A stretch of DNA of 64,000 bases from Adiantum capillus-veneris (taxonomy: Eukaryota; Streptophyta; Polypodiopsida; Polypodiales; Pteridaceae), in NCBI GenBank assembly GCA_014529385.2, contig CM043953.1, forward strand, positions 93,005,342 through 93,069,341. The letters run 5' to 3'. The position numbers and the translations under genes are program-made. The stretch's first letter is position 1. Each line of letters opens with the position of its first letter. The notes under the pieces were generated by a model. That model was not told where the DNA came from. It searched no databases and was given only the letters and a program-made list of their open reading frames with translations. Below, piece after piece: positions 1-9,873 of this stretch.

Positions 1-620
1 ACACACGCACACATAATCACTATTTATGATTATGATTAAGCTTATGATGCACATAATGAAAATGATTATGGTTTTAACAATACCTTTATTTTTATGCTTA
101 TGCTTATGATAATGCTTATGGTTATGGTTTATTTTTTGCTATGTCATTAACAATGGTTATTGTTTATTTTTTATTATGCTAGCAACAATGGTTATGTTTT
201 TTATAACTCTTTTATGGTTATGGTTATGGTTATGGTTATGTTTATGTTTATGTTTATGATAGTGGCAACGGTTATGGTGTTAACAACGGTTTCGGATATG
301 GTATTTATATGGTTATGTTAGTGGCAATGGTTATGGCTTTTGACACCCTTTTATGGTCATGGTTATGATAGTGGCAATGGTTATGATTTTGTTTATGATT
401 ATGTCATTGGCATTGGTTAAGGTTATGGTGTTGTTTATGGTTGAGGTAATCATTATGTTTAAATTTAAAGTTATGGTTTTTCTTCCAGTTATCATTATGG
501 TTATACTTATAGTTTTGTGTTTATTCATGGCAATGATAATAGTTATGGTTATCATGGTTTTGATTATTGCAATTTCTAGTTTCATATTTATGATCGTTTG
601 TTTAACACTTCTTTATTGTT
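1..620. repeat. Degenerate GGTTAT-type hexamer repeat
   Basis: The stretch is built of imperfect TTATGG/GGTTAT units, best ordered around 221-262 and decaying on both sides into TTATGA, TTATGC and TTATGT variants. It is not the plant telomere repeat TTTAGGG. Long open frames occur on both strands only because the repeat has few stop codons; they are not genes. Confidence 0.8.
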
Positions 621-764
621 TTATAATGCACTATCAATCTATCTTAATGCAAAGTTCGATTACATTTTCCTTCTTCTTTTGAGCAAAGAGGTTGTACCTT
701 TGTTATTGCATCATATGTAGCAACAAATGGCACTACTCTCTGCTCAAAAAAAAATTGCAGGTGC

Positions 765-940
765 AAACGTCGGTATGTGCGTCTGTACAAGTGTCTCTAT
801 AGGTGTCGATATAGGCATCTGTACAGACGTTCGTACTGATGCTTGTACAGTCGTTTGTACAGGCATCGATACAAGTATCGATATACGCGTTGATATGAGC
901 ATCGATATACGTGTCCATATAGAAAGTGATTATACCAACG
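765..940. repeat. Diverged 12-bp tandem repeat
   Basis: About 13 consecutive 12-base units can be laid end to end, with consensus near GATATAGGCATC or TGTACAGRCGTT. The GATATA/TGTACA half alternates with a GCATC/CGTT half. Individual units differ widely but the period holds, so the array is old. Because 12 is a multiple of 3, both strands stay open and give spurious ORFs with a 4-residue period. No gene is claimed. Confidence 0.7.
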
Positions 941-1062
941 CGTATACCAATGATACGAGTTCGACGTGTATACAGGTGCTTATTCTGACGTATTTTAATT
1001 GTAGACCACGTTTATGTGCGTCGATACAAACGTCGATTTTTGTGCGACATGTTGTATTGGCA

Positions 1063-1096
1063 GTAATAGCTGTGGTAACATACCCGCAGCTATTAC
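1063..1096. repeat. Short inverted repeat (13-bp arms)
   Basis: GTAATAGCTGTGG and CCGCAGCTATTAC are complementary apart from one G-T position and are separated by 8 bases. This gives a stable hairpin just after the 12-bp repeat. It may be a decayed end of a mobile element; no target duplication was seen. Confidence 0.6.
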
Positions 1097-1378
1097 CGAA
1101 TCAATTGCCACACATATTATCGCGCTAATTACTACTAAACACCTATTAAAAAAAAAAGGTGCTCCTTGAATTTTGGGTGGCCCAAATGAGCTTCTTTATT
1201 TTATACCTGCATAAAACAATGAAACATCAATTGTTTTTTGAAAGAGTATACCAAAAAGAAAAAAAATTGAAATTGAATTTACTTTACCTTGACAATTTAA
1301 TGTGCAGAAGATCAACTATTTAAAAAAGTTACAAATAAAAAGAAAATAGTTGTATATACATTGTGCCACATTGGGACT

Positions 1379-1711
1379 TTACAAAAGTTTGGACAAATAT
1401 TTTTCTATATAATCCTCCTCCTCCTCGTCCTCATCCTCGTCTAGAGGCACGTATTCGATCACCTTCACTCTACATAAACCCAAACCAAATAAAACAAATA
1501 TCAACAGCTCAAAACAATTGATATAAAATTATTCGTTTAAACTTACCGCTTATAGTGATCCAACCACTGCATCGAATTGCTCGAGAGATGTAATGGAATT
1601 AGCCTTTTAACTTGAGTTGGAGCGGAAAGTGAATAACATATTGAGCATTCTTTTGAGTATAGATTTATAGTGAGAAAGAAAGTGCTTGGATAGAGAGAGC
1701 AACATTAACAC
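1379..1711 (-). pseudogene. Possible two-exon coding fragment with acidic C-terminus
   Basis: On the minus strand a frame open from about 1711 runs to a consensus splice donor (GTAAGT after 1547). A 77-base AT-rich intron (1546-1470) ends in TTTATGTAG. The frame then continues from 1469 through a Glu/Asp-rich tail (DEDEDEEEE) to a stop at 1381-1379. Splicing restores an Arg codon across the junction (HYKR-VKVIEYVPL). No domain was recognised. Acidic tails are common in plant transposase C-termini and in many host proteins, so the origin is open. No start codon with good support was found, so this is at most a gene fragment. Confidence 0.25.
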
Positions 1712-1814
1712 ATTACTTCATTAACATGGCATGAGCAATAAGAGTGAGATTTTAGAGAAATTGACACCAATAGAGGACCGGATTAGTTGGAGCCGGTCCC
1801 TCTCCAATAGGCAT

Positions 1815-1860
1815 TTGTATTATAGATTCTTCCATGATGGAAGACTTATTTATAATACAA
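1815..1860. repeat. 46-bp near-palindromic hairpin
   Basis: TTGTATTATA at the left pairs with TATAATACAA at the right. An inner stem TCTTCCAT/ATGGAAGA closes around a single base. Another small stem, GGACCGG/CCGGTCC, lies just upstream at about 1777-1801. A single-copy stem of this size could be a miRNA-like precursor or chance, and nothing else supports an RNA gene. Confidence 0.55.
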
Positions 1861-2140
1861 CTGTTTGTGTTCCTTGCGACTTTCTTGATGAGATGAAGAT
1901 GGTAAGCTTCACTCACCAAGTATAACAACAATAAACATGATTAGCATGAACTTGGAAAATTCCTAGCCTCAATCCCAAGACCTCAAACACCATGAAAGGT
2001 GAGGAGAGCTGACAGGGAGTGAGGAAGAAGAGACAAGTAGAAGTAGCTCTACGAGAAAGCAATAACCCTTGCACATAATCACTCATATCTCTTGTAGCAT
2101 AGCTTAGCATAGTGTTAACACTAGTTCTGTAATCGGACAC

Positions 2141-3577
2141 TCAAATGTCCTGAGACACTAAACTGTCCTGTTTTTCTAGCAACTTATCATAATTATTTGG
2201 TGAATCTAGAAAAAAATTAATAGGTCACGTTCATATCTTAGGTCAGCTATGAGGTGAAGAACATAGTCAAATTTTACTTTTATCAAAATTAATAAAATAA
2301 ATTTAGTGCAGTTTTAACAAAATTTTCTTAAATTGAACATAACCTCTCATCAAAATATGATTTTGCATAGATTTCAAGGTGTACATATAGGAAGAAAGTT
2401 ATTATATCAAGAAATTAAGCTTCATAACCTAGTTATGAGACTAGATTTTTTTTATAATCAAAAGACCAAAATCTTGAAAATGCTGACAAAGAGGAAAATT
2501 TTGGTCTTTCAAGGCCTCTTTCATTAACATGATGAGGTTATGGGACAAAACCTAAGGTGTATAATGTATCTATAGGTCAATACCCATCAACTAAGCATTT
2601 TTCATGGGTTCAAACTCATAGGCATCTTGTAATTTAAGATCATTTAAAAAAAATTATAGTGCGTAATTTCTTGCAACATTGCTATGGAAAACTAATAAAA
2701 GTGTGTATATAAATCCCCCCATTGTGTCCATATCCCGTCCATATGAGGTATTTGTATACAAAGAAGTGAGATGAATGGAAAAATCCAAAACTGGACTTTA
2801 TTTTAAGGCTGATTTTTTATTAAAAAAATCATAATTACAACATGTGCAATTTTTTGGATATGCCATAAACCACCAAATGTGGCTTGCATAACCATTAAAA
2901 ATTATCACCTTATGTAATGGAGTCATAGATGTAGTATCTCTGCATCATAAGACATTGTAAATTTAGATGAACTAAATGTTTTTTGTGATCGTTAATTGAA
3001 TTTGTGAACATTGCATATTTGACCCACAGGACTTTCTTTGTTTAATTCCAGTCACAAATGATTTTTTTATCACAAAAGAATTGCAAAAATATCAAACACA
3101 TTTATAAGTAGTTACCATGGATTATTGTATGCACCCTGCTCATTTTTTTCTTAGGCTAGAGAACGAGTTTTAATGAAACATTGAATGCTGTTTTGCGTAG
3201 GTTCTTTTCATGAGTGTAGTTACTATTGAGGTTATGATCAAAAGCGAGGGATTATAATTTCTATGAGTACTTTGAATAACATTTTATAATTTTGCAAAAG
3301 CATTTCTTGAGATGTGCTCTAAATTTCATGTACCATTTTATTTAAATTCGTGAAAAAAAGACACTAAAGTGTTCTTTTTGGTACCAAACTAGTGTTAATG
3401 GAGATTAGCAATATTGATAAGCAAGCATAAGCATTATCTTGTGTGGATTTGCATCCATAGCCAAGAGCTTGTGGTAGTAGGCACTCCACTTCTCAAGCTT
3501 GGAGAAGGAGATGGAATCCTTACTTCACAAGAGTGTATGAAGGGAAAAATGAGAGTGAGAGAGCTCGTGGGATGCTC

Positions 3578-3580
<3 letters not shown>
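2141..3580. other. AT-rich intergenic sequence
   Basis: No open frame longer than about 75 codons with family character, no TE domain and no clear repeat was seen. Short ORFs here have no recognisable content. Confidence 0.6.
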
Positions 3581-3632
<52 letters not shown>

Positions 3633-3647
3633 AGCTAGCTAGCTAGG
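3581..3647. repeat. (GA)n microsatellite followed by (CTAG)n
   Basis: About 25 GA units are followed by about four CTAG units. Simple repeat. Confidence 0.95.
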
Positions 3648-3654
3648 TCAACCC

Positions 3655-4060
3655 CCTTCCCTAGGCTTTTCTTGAAGCTTATTGGGCCATGTGGCCCTCT
3701 AGCCAATGAGAGCTTGTCTCCCTTTGGGGCAAGATGTGTAGTCTCTTGACAAGTGGCCTTCTTTCCCTCTTGTGAGGTTAAGCTAGCACCCCCCTTGCTT
3801 AAGCACATCCCTTGCTTCAGCAAGTTGCCCCCTTGCCTGCTTGAGTAATGTGCCTCTACACTTGACACGTGGCCCCTTTCCTTTCATAAGAGTAGGGGTC
3901 CTTGGTGGGGTGCATACTTACTACACACATCCCTCCTTTGTAGGGCTTGCCCCCCTCTTTGTAGCAAGATATTTGATCTTGGTAAGCATGTAGGCCCCCT
4001 GCTTAAGCACAGCCCTAGCTTAAGCAAGCTGCCCCCTTGCCTACTTGGACCTTAGTGACT
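3655..4060. repeat. Diverged internal duplication, C/T-rich
   Basis: The blocks near 3803-3845 and 4002-4045 are diverged copies: both contain a CCCTxGCTT(C/A)AGCAAG core followed by GCCCCCTTGCCT and CTTG. They are about 200 bases apart. Family unknown; no coding sequence is seen. Confidence 0.5.
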
Positions 4061-4369
4061 AAAGAGTAAAAATTAAAGACTATGTCTTAAGGCTTTTAAC
4101 ACTTACCTTTGGAGGCTTTAATGAAGAAAACCCTAAGGTCTTTTGCTCCATTGGTTAACGTTGCTGTTTGATAGACCTTTTCTCATTTGGGCCCCTTTAC
4201 CATTGGCCCCGTGCTGAAATAGATCTATAAGCACATATATATCTTAACCCTTGTTTTCGTTTATTCTCCCACATTAAGTGATCAGTTTAATATAAGAAAA
4301 TCGTTTGAGTTGCAATGCGCAAGAAGATTGCATCTACGTCACTAAGCAACCTACGTCAAATGAATGAGT

Positions 4370-4373
<4 letters not shown>

Positions 4374-4423
<50 letters not shown>
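4374..4423. repeat. (CT)n microsatellite
   Basis: Uninterrupted CT run of about 24 units. Simple repeat. Confidence 0.95.
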
Positions 4424-4425
<2 letters not shown>

Positions 4426-4967
4426 ACTTTGTTTCTACATTTATGCATGTAAATATATGTGTGTGTGTTTAGGCACCAATAATCACCGCGACTATTACCA
4501 TGGATATTAGTGCGTCCATTACTGTGAATATTATCGCGGAACGTCTTTTCAAATGGATACAGACATATCTGAGGTAGCAGAGGGGGGGAAGGAGGGGGTA
4601 CAAATCACCCCCTCTACCCTTAGATATTAGTAATTTCCTTTTTAAGCCTTTTGAGTTTTTTAATGAGGACTTTTAATTTTGTATGAGTACTTATTTTGTA
4701 GTACTTTAATATGTTTTTTAAGTGAAATTTTAAAGTACTTTTAGATATTTGCGATAAAAAAATTAACCCATTTAGTGCTCACATCGACTGTACTTCATTT
4801 AAAAAAATTTGTAGCACTCATTGCACTTTATTCTATTTGAATTTATAGTCATTTCTCTTTTCTATTGAAATATACAATTTTTTCTTATAATTGTTTATTT
4901 TTTAGGACACATATGACTAATATAAATGCTTTGAATTAAAGAGCCTCTCTATTTTGCGTGTGTGTAG

Positions 4968-5620
4968 GACGTCGACTGGGATGATCGTGGCCTCCCTGGA
5001 GGCCCTAAGTGTGATCAGTGGCTCAAGGACAAACTCCCTTGTCCTTGCGCCAAGTACAAAAGGGCAATCCCTCTCTTGAGGTGCATTGCATTGGAGCACG
5101 TGGAGAACGAAAGGCATTGGCATCCTCGAAAAAGCGCTCGAAGAGATGAGAGCCCCACTCACCCCTCGTTTGAAGAGGTGCCCCATTGGTTTGAGTTCGG
5201 TGGTGGTGTGCCAGCGTGCAAGGCCGAACGACATAGGCAAGAGATATTGGACGAATTGGGTGCACCGCATGGTGATCCTCACACTAGCTCTACTTTGCCA
5301 GCTACTGTGGCGTTTCAATCGCACTTTGAGGTGGAGGATGAGCACATGTTCGACATCATTCAACACATGTTTAAGAGTAGGTCTACTGTGGAGCTTCCCA
5401 TGTGGCACGCCAACCACTACTCGAATGATGGAATGATGCGTGTCCCTGCCGATTCACCTGCATGGAGGCACATCTAAACTCAATGGCCAGAGTTTGGGTT
5501 GGAGATTCGACACTTGAGGCTTGGGTTAGCAAGCGGTGGTGTCAACCCCTTCAGCACTAAGTCTACTTCATGGAGCACTTGGCCTGTGGTGATCGTCAAT
5601 TGCATGTTTCCTAGATCTCA
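4968..5620 (+). pseudogene. CACTA (En/Spm) TNP2-like transposase, N-terminal part
   Basis: A frame opens after a splice-acceptor-like TGTGTGTAG at 4967. It holds a Cys pair (LPCPCAK) like the transposase-associated domain, then an acidic stretch. It then holds the TNP2 signature MWHANHYSNDGMMRVPADSPAW, whose usual family form is close to RWHxxxRxxDGxxRHPADSxAW. After an in-frame TAA (5475-5477) the same frame gives WPEFGLEIRHLRLGLASGGVNPF and STWPVVIV, matching the TNP2 WPxFAxDxRNVRLGLxxDGFNPF and WPVVL blocks. The DDE catalytic core that should follow is absent. The element would cut and paste itself in the nucleus when intact; this copy cannot encode a transposase. Family assignment rests on these motifs read by eye. 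Confidence 0.75.
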
Positions 5621-5810
5621 TTAGTGTGGAGTGGATTCATGAGAGAATGACCAAAGAAAAAGCGCGTGGAGAAGACATCACCAACAAAGAATGGGAGTAT
5701 GCACGACGCTGCGTACCAAAGGTAGAGTACTCATATACCTAAACCATATTGTAAAGTTTTTTCTTGATTTTTTCTTTATATTTGATAAAATATACTTTCC
5801 TATTTTGTAG

Positions 5811-6571
5811 TGCATTTCCTTTGACTCTATGTGGTCAAAGGGTCGTCACTTTCGTACGCGCCACATTGACGAGGGTAGAATCACCATGGATTGTGTCATC
5901 ATGGGAAACTTTGACACAGATGGTGATGAAGCCAAGTATTGTGGAACTATTGAAAGGATACTAAAGGTTAATTTTAGAACCTTTCATACCTTCATCTTCG
6001 GGTGTAAGTGGTTTGCAAATGTGTCTAGAAGACATGAGAATGGCCTCTACATGGTGGACTCTAGTGTGCATCATTCATTTAGGGAGGTATGAAAAATTAG
6101 TTTTATTGCGCAATTGTGAGCAAGTGAGTGAATAACTTTTTTATTCTTATTTGCTTGTAGCATTAATTATACCAATGTCACTCACTTTGAGCTTCTCTTC
6201 TATAGGTTATCTATATCCCAACAGCAATCCGCCAACCAAAACTTTGGTTCGTAATTCTTGTAATACCTCGGGGGAGAACCATTTTTTCCACTAATGAAGT
6301 GGAGACCATCTTCGACTCTCTTCCACCTCCTACTTTGGATGAAGGGGAGACAAAGGAGAGGGAGGTCGATGAATCAAGTCCGGCGGCGGCAAGTCTTAGC
6401 GAAGATGATTGTCATGATGATGAAGATGATGAGATGGAGGATGACGAATTCAAAGATGATGAAGCCAACGCATCCACAAACGACAATTCCGTTTCTCTCT
6501 TTATTGATTTAGGAACCATTGGCTTAGAATTGGATGATGCTTCTAGTAGGGTGGAAAATACAAGTCCTTGA
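5811..6571 (+). pseudogene. CACTA transposase C-terminal DUF4216 exons
   Basis: Two exons with good splice sites encode a DUF4216-like domain, the usual C-terminal domain of plant CACTA transposases. Exon A starts after TATTTTGTAG at 5811 and carries SKGRHFRTRHIDEGR, a central GDEAKYCGTIERIL and FIFGCKWF, ending at 6086 before GTATGA. Exon B starts after TTCTATAG at 6206 with VIYIPTAIRQPKLWFVIL, the usual end of the domain, then a long Asp/Glu-rich tail to the TGA at 6569-6571. The phase-0 junction joins FRE to VIY. A third donor-like GTAGAG at 5721 may end the exon before exon A. Both exons are free of stops, unlike the N-terminal part. Confidence 0.75.
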
Positions 6572-6597
6572 CTTGTTCTCAATTTTCATCAGTAAAC

Positions 6598-6705
6598 AGC
6601 CCCACCATAACTAGTGTTCAAGGTTGAGAACCTGAATTATACATGAAGAGACTAAACCTAGTCGCAAACATGCTTTAACTTATGGTAAGCAAACTCCATC
6701 TAGAA
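6598..6705 (-). pseudogene. Gypsy integrase remnant (old)
   Basis: This stretch aligns base by base, with many substitutions, to 17385-17490 in the outer gypsy element, including the shared CCCCACC(A/G)TAACTAGTG block. It is a short, highly diverged piece of the same pol region (integrase to chromodomain linker), on the minus strand. No frame survives. Confidence 0.6.
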
Positions 6706-6749
6706 AAAGTCAAGCAAAGCATATGCAAAAATGAAAATAAACCAAATAT

Positions 6750-6970
6750 ATGCATACCTGGAGGTTGAACATAGTGTTCACTTACCTGTAGTCCAAGGCA
6801 CCTGCCCAAAGTTTCCGCTTGCAAAGGCCTAGGAACACTAATCAAAAATCAGTGAAAGTCAAGTAGTATTACATATGTAACCCTAGGTGTTGCCTTTGCA
6901 ATCAAAACCCCTTGGTTAATATCTACATTGTCAAACCCTTTGGTAAAACTTTGTAGGAAAAGTGCTCAAC
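6750..6970 (-). repeat. Inverted, diverged copy of inner-element segment 15830-16035
   Basis: Read on the minus strand it matches the plus strand at 15830-16035 in order: a CTACAAAG...TTACCAA block, AACCAAGGGG, GGCAACACCTAGGGTT, and CTCCAGGTA(T/C)GCAT. The two copies lie in different insertions, so this is a repeat family segment outside the coding region of the gypsy relatives. Confidence 0.6.
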
Positions 6971-7064
6971 CAGTAGCCAACCCTTGGCCGATGTTCATGA
7001 CCCCCTTGGGTTTGCCCTTGGCATTACAACTATTGCGCTGGAAGTAGAAATTATCCACTACCTC

Positions 7065-7192
7065 TGTAAGACAAGGGAAGCTAGAGACTCAGAGTCCACC
7101 ACCCAACCACCCATTATATAGGCAAGCCCCTGGCCCTTTGCCCTAGTTGTGGACTCCCCGTTCCACACTGCTTAGCCCGGCCCTGCCCTTGT
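7065..7192 (-). repeat. Outer gypsy 3' LTR, first part (split)
   Basis: It aligns with few changes to 21372-21497 of the right LTR, including the CAGAGTCCACCACCCAACCA block, and stops at CCCTTGT. The alignment resumes at 16484 with CTAGTCCGGCCTTGCC, so the LTR is one sequence interrupted by 7193-16483. Confidence 0.9.
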
Positions 7193-7369
7193 TGTCAGGA
7201 CAAGGGTCCTACGGGGCAAGGCCCAACCTAGGGGGTCAGGGACCTAGGCCAATGGCCGACTAGACCAGTGCGGACTGGGGATCCGCTTAGGGCAACAAGT
7301 GCAAGGAGCTAGCCTAGATAAGGGGCAGTAGGGAGGAGGATCCCATGTTCAGTCACCCTAGGTCTTACA
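7193..7369 (+). repeat. Inner element 5' LTR
   Basis: It begins TGTCAGGACAAGG and ends GGTCTTACA, followed one base later by the PBS. The body differs from the outer element LTR, but the terminal CTTACA and the PBS are shared. Confidence 0.88.
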
Positions 7370-7370
7370 C

Positions 7371-7382
7371 TGGTATCAGAGC
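7371..7382 (+). promoter_or_regulatory. tRNA-iMet primer binding site of inner element
   Basis: TGGTATCAGAGC, complementary to the 3' end of initiator methionine tRNA, starts one base after the LTR end. Confidence 0.85.
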
Positions 7383-9587
7383 AAGGTGGAGAGGAGGAAG
7401 GAGGGTGGAGCCATGGCGCAGAGAAAGCATTGTTTTCTTCTCTCTCTCCCTCTGTCTCGGATTTCTCGATGCTCTCTCATTTGTGGACCTTGGCATGGCG
7501 AAGCATGGCTTTCGCCAAGGAGGGGGGCATGAAGGCGTGGAGCCACTCTTGCCTTGCATGTTCATGCAAAGGAAGCATGGAGGAACCGCGTGCAGCCTTG
7601 CTTGACAGGCCACAGGACCGGGGACGGGGAAGGTCCGCGTGCAACGACCCTAAGTCGGGGGAAGGGAGAAGGTTGATCGGTGCCAAATTGCTTCTAGATG
7701 GGCTCGATCAGAGCGCAAGGCGGAGCTACACCTTTTTCGACACAGGGCTGAGCCTCAGTTCATGGTAGAGAGCCCCGCACAGCGCAACCCTTCCTCGCGC
7801 GGATCTGTTGCCTCCATCGCTACAGAGTTAACGTTTTATTTTTTTTTATTGTTTTTTTTTTCATGGTGCCCTAATAGCCCAACTAAGGGCGGCCACCCAA
7901 CAGGGGTTGTCGGCAAAACAGGCCTTCTCATGCAAAGGGCATGCCTGGGTCCCCATTGGGCGCAGAGTACCATACTTGATGCCCTCAGCACCCTCGGGTA
8001 TGTAGTCGGTTTTCAGTATGCCAAAGTTAAAGGACATATTTGACAGGTCATCAAGGTGGAGTTCCGACGTGTTGCCCAAGCCACATGCAACTCGTCTGCA
8101 TGGTGCATACATGGAAATATGCAATTTCTATCACGTTTGCAATTTTCAATTCTTGCAATTTCCATCACTTTATGTATACATTTGTATAAGTCTATGTATT
8201 ATGTTGATCTCGGCCATGGGGTCCAAAGAGATTATCTACGGATCCAGTATGACCAAAGTCAACACATTACGTCCAATTTTGGTAGTCATTACCATGCTTT
8301 GGACCATGGAGCACGGCTCCGATCGAGATACCCTCTCCACGGATTTCTTGATGCACAATTGCCTCGTACTGAAGGCAACTCAGGCATAGATGTGCCTTAT
8401 AAGGCATCGACGATTGGCAATGCCGATTATTCTTCCAATTCTAAGCAGTAGTGACCGTGTCTACTGAACCAAACATTATTATCCGGCAAGTCACTTCTTG
8501 GTTTTCTTCTTGCTGGTGACTCATTTGATTCTTCCGGCAGCAAGCTTCGTCAGTAAGTGTATTGGATAAGGTACGCAATTGATTTTTTTTGGTTATGAAG
8601 CATCTGTTTGATAGCTACGATATGCAATAGACATGCATATAATATGCATACACTTTAGGCTCACAAGCATGGCCTGTGCAAATTACTGTAAGTACCAAAA
8701 CGTGGATTTGTTTAAAGATTGGAAATTGCAATCTTTAAACAGACATGCATGGCCTTTTACTGCACCTGTTTTTGAAGGAAGCAAGGCTTCAATTTACGAT
8801 TCTTACATTAAGCTGTTTCCTGTTTGGGGTATGCTATGAGCACACGCCCTTGGGAAAGTTCTCCCTATGCCTACAGTATATTTCAGGCCGACTTTTTCTC
8901 ATGCAACGGAGATGAAGATCTACATTTGAGCGAGTTTTTCTTCCCACATCTCAAGACAACTGGTTACAGCAGGATGACCAGGTTAGACCATGTTTAGTAT
9001 TGTTTATTTTTTTCCATGTTTATGCATTTACATTGGAAACTAATGCTTGTGTACAAAGCAACGTTCTTTGACAATTTTTCATGAAGTAAGGCTTCTCCCT
9101 TGTGCCAAGGTACTGCCCAATGACTCAGAATCACGAGCAGTGGCACACAAGATTGACAAACTGGCAAAATAGGGAATACCACCTCACAAAATCCCTACCA
9201 GTTTAAATTGTGCAAGGCACTAATGGTTTTGGCTCTCTCGTTTGAGGCCATCACTCTCGCCAAGGGCTTCACAATCTGTATGCACGGCATGCTAACTGGT
9301 GGCATAAATTCCACCGCTTCAAAGATTATGCTTCTGCTATGATCTATCACACCAGACACTCTGTCATAGACCTACTAAATTCTGGATAGTTTAAATTTAT
9401 GGTTGCTGTCAATGCACACTACCACTAAATGAAACCTAAATCTATGACATATTTCACAGACAAAGTGCCATTTTAAGTCATTTTTCTACAGTCACTACCA
9501 TGGTAAGAGCGTCAAGCTGTGGCTTGTGTTTCTGTCCCCTCTCTCGACGAGAGCGTTCTACAGGCAAATGGTTGCATGTTCATAGGA
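7383..9587 (+). other. Non-retroviral interior of inner element (left part)
   Basis: There are no gag, protease, RT or integrase motifs. Splice-like signals are present: a CTTCGTCAG|TAAGTG donor-like site near 8551-8560, ATACACTTTAG near 8646-8656, and AATCTTTAAACAG near 8732-8742. The frames around 8056-8451, 8463-8553 and 8738-9000 are open but unrecognised. They could be pieces of a host gene captured by the element, or chance. GC-rich 7383-7770 gives overlapping open frames on both strands, which argues against any single one being real. Confidence 0.4.
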
Positions 9588-9592
9588 TAAAC

Positions 9593-9784
9593 TGAAGGAG
9601 TACGAGCGGAAGTGCGACGCGAGAGAGAGTGCGAGAAGAAGAGCACGACGATATGGTGAACTCGCTCTACTGTAATGTGTAGAGCATAGTGAGTTCTTAT
9701 TAGGTTTTTACAAAAGAATATGTGTACATACCTGGCGGCCCGCCCACTTACCTGGGCGACCACATTGGGCTTTATACCCCAACA
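9593..9784 (-). repeat. Copia 1 3' LTR
   Basis: TGAAGGAGTACG...CCCCAACA in plus-strand reading, 192 bp. The polypurine tract lies immediately inside. Confidence 0.95.
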
Positions 9785-9873
9785 ACCTCCCACTTAAAGT
9801 CCAATGTGGTACTTTAAGTGTGAGAGAAGCTACTATACAAGCTAATATACAAGAGATGTAGAGAAGTGATGTA

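Noticed and set aside
353-682. Open frames rich in Met, Val and Ile over the GGTTAT repeat
   Set aside because: Frames persist on both strands because the repeat lacks stops; no domain or start context.
3581-3647. Possible CRISPR-like or other spaced repeat arrays anywhere in the window
   Set aside because: All arrays are contiguous tandem repeats without unique spacers, and the genome is a plant nuclear one.
7345-7768. Overlapping GC-rich frames on both strands after the inner PBS
   Set aside because: Five frames overlap with none favoured and none resembling gag; GC content explains them.
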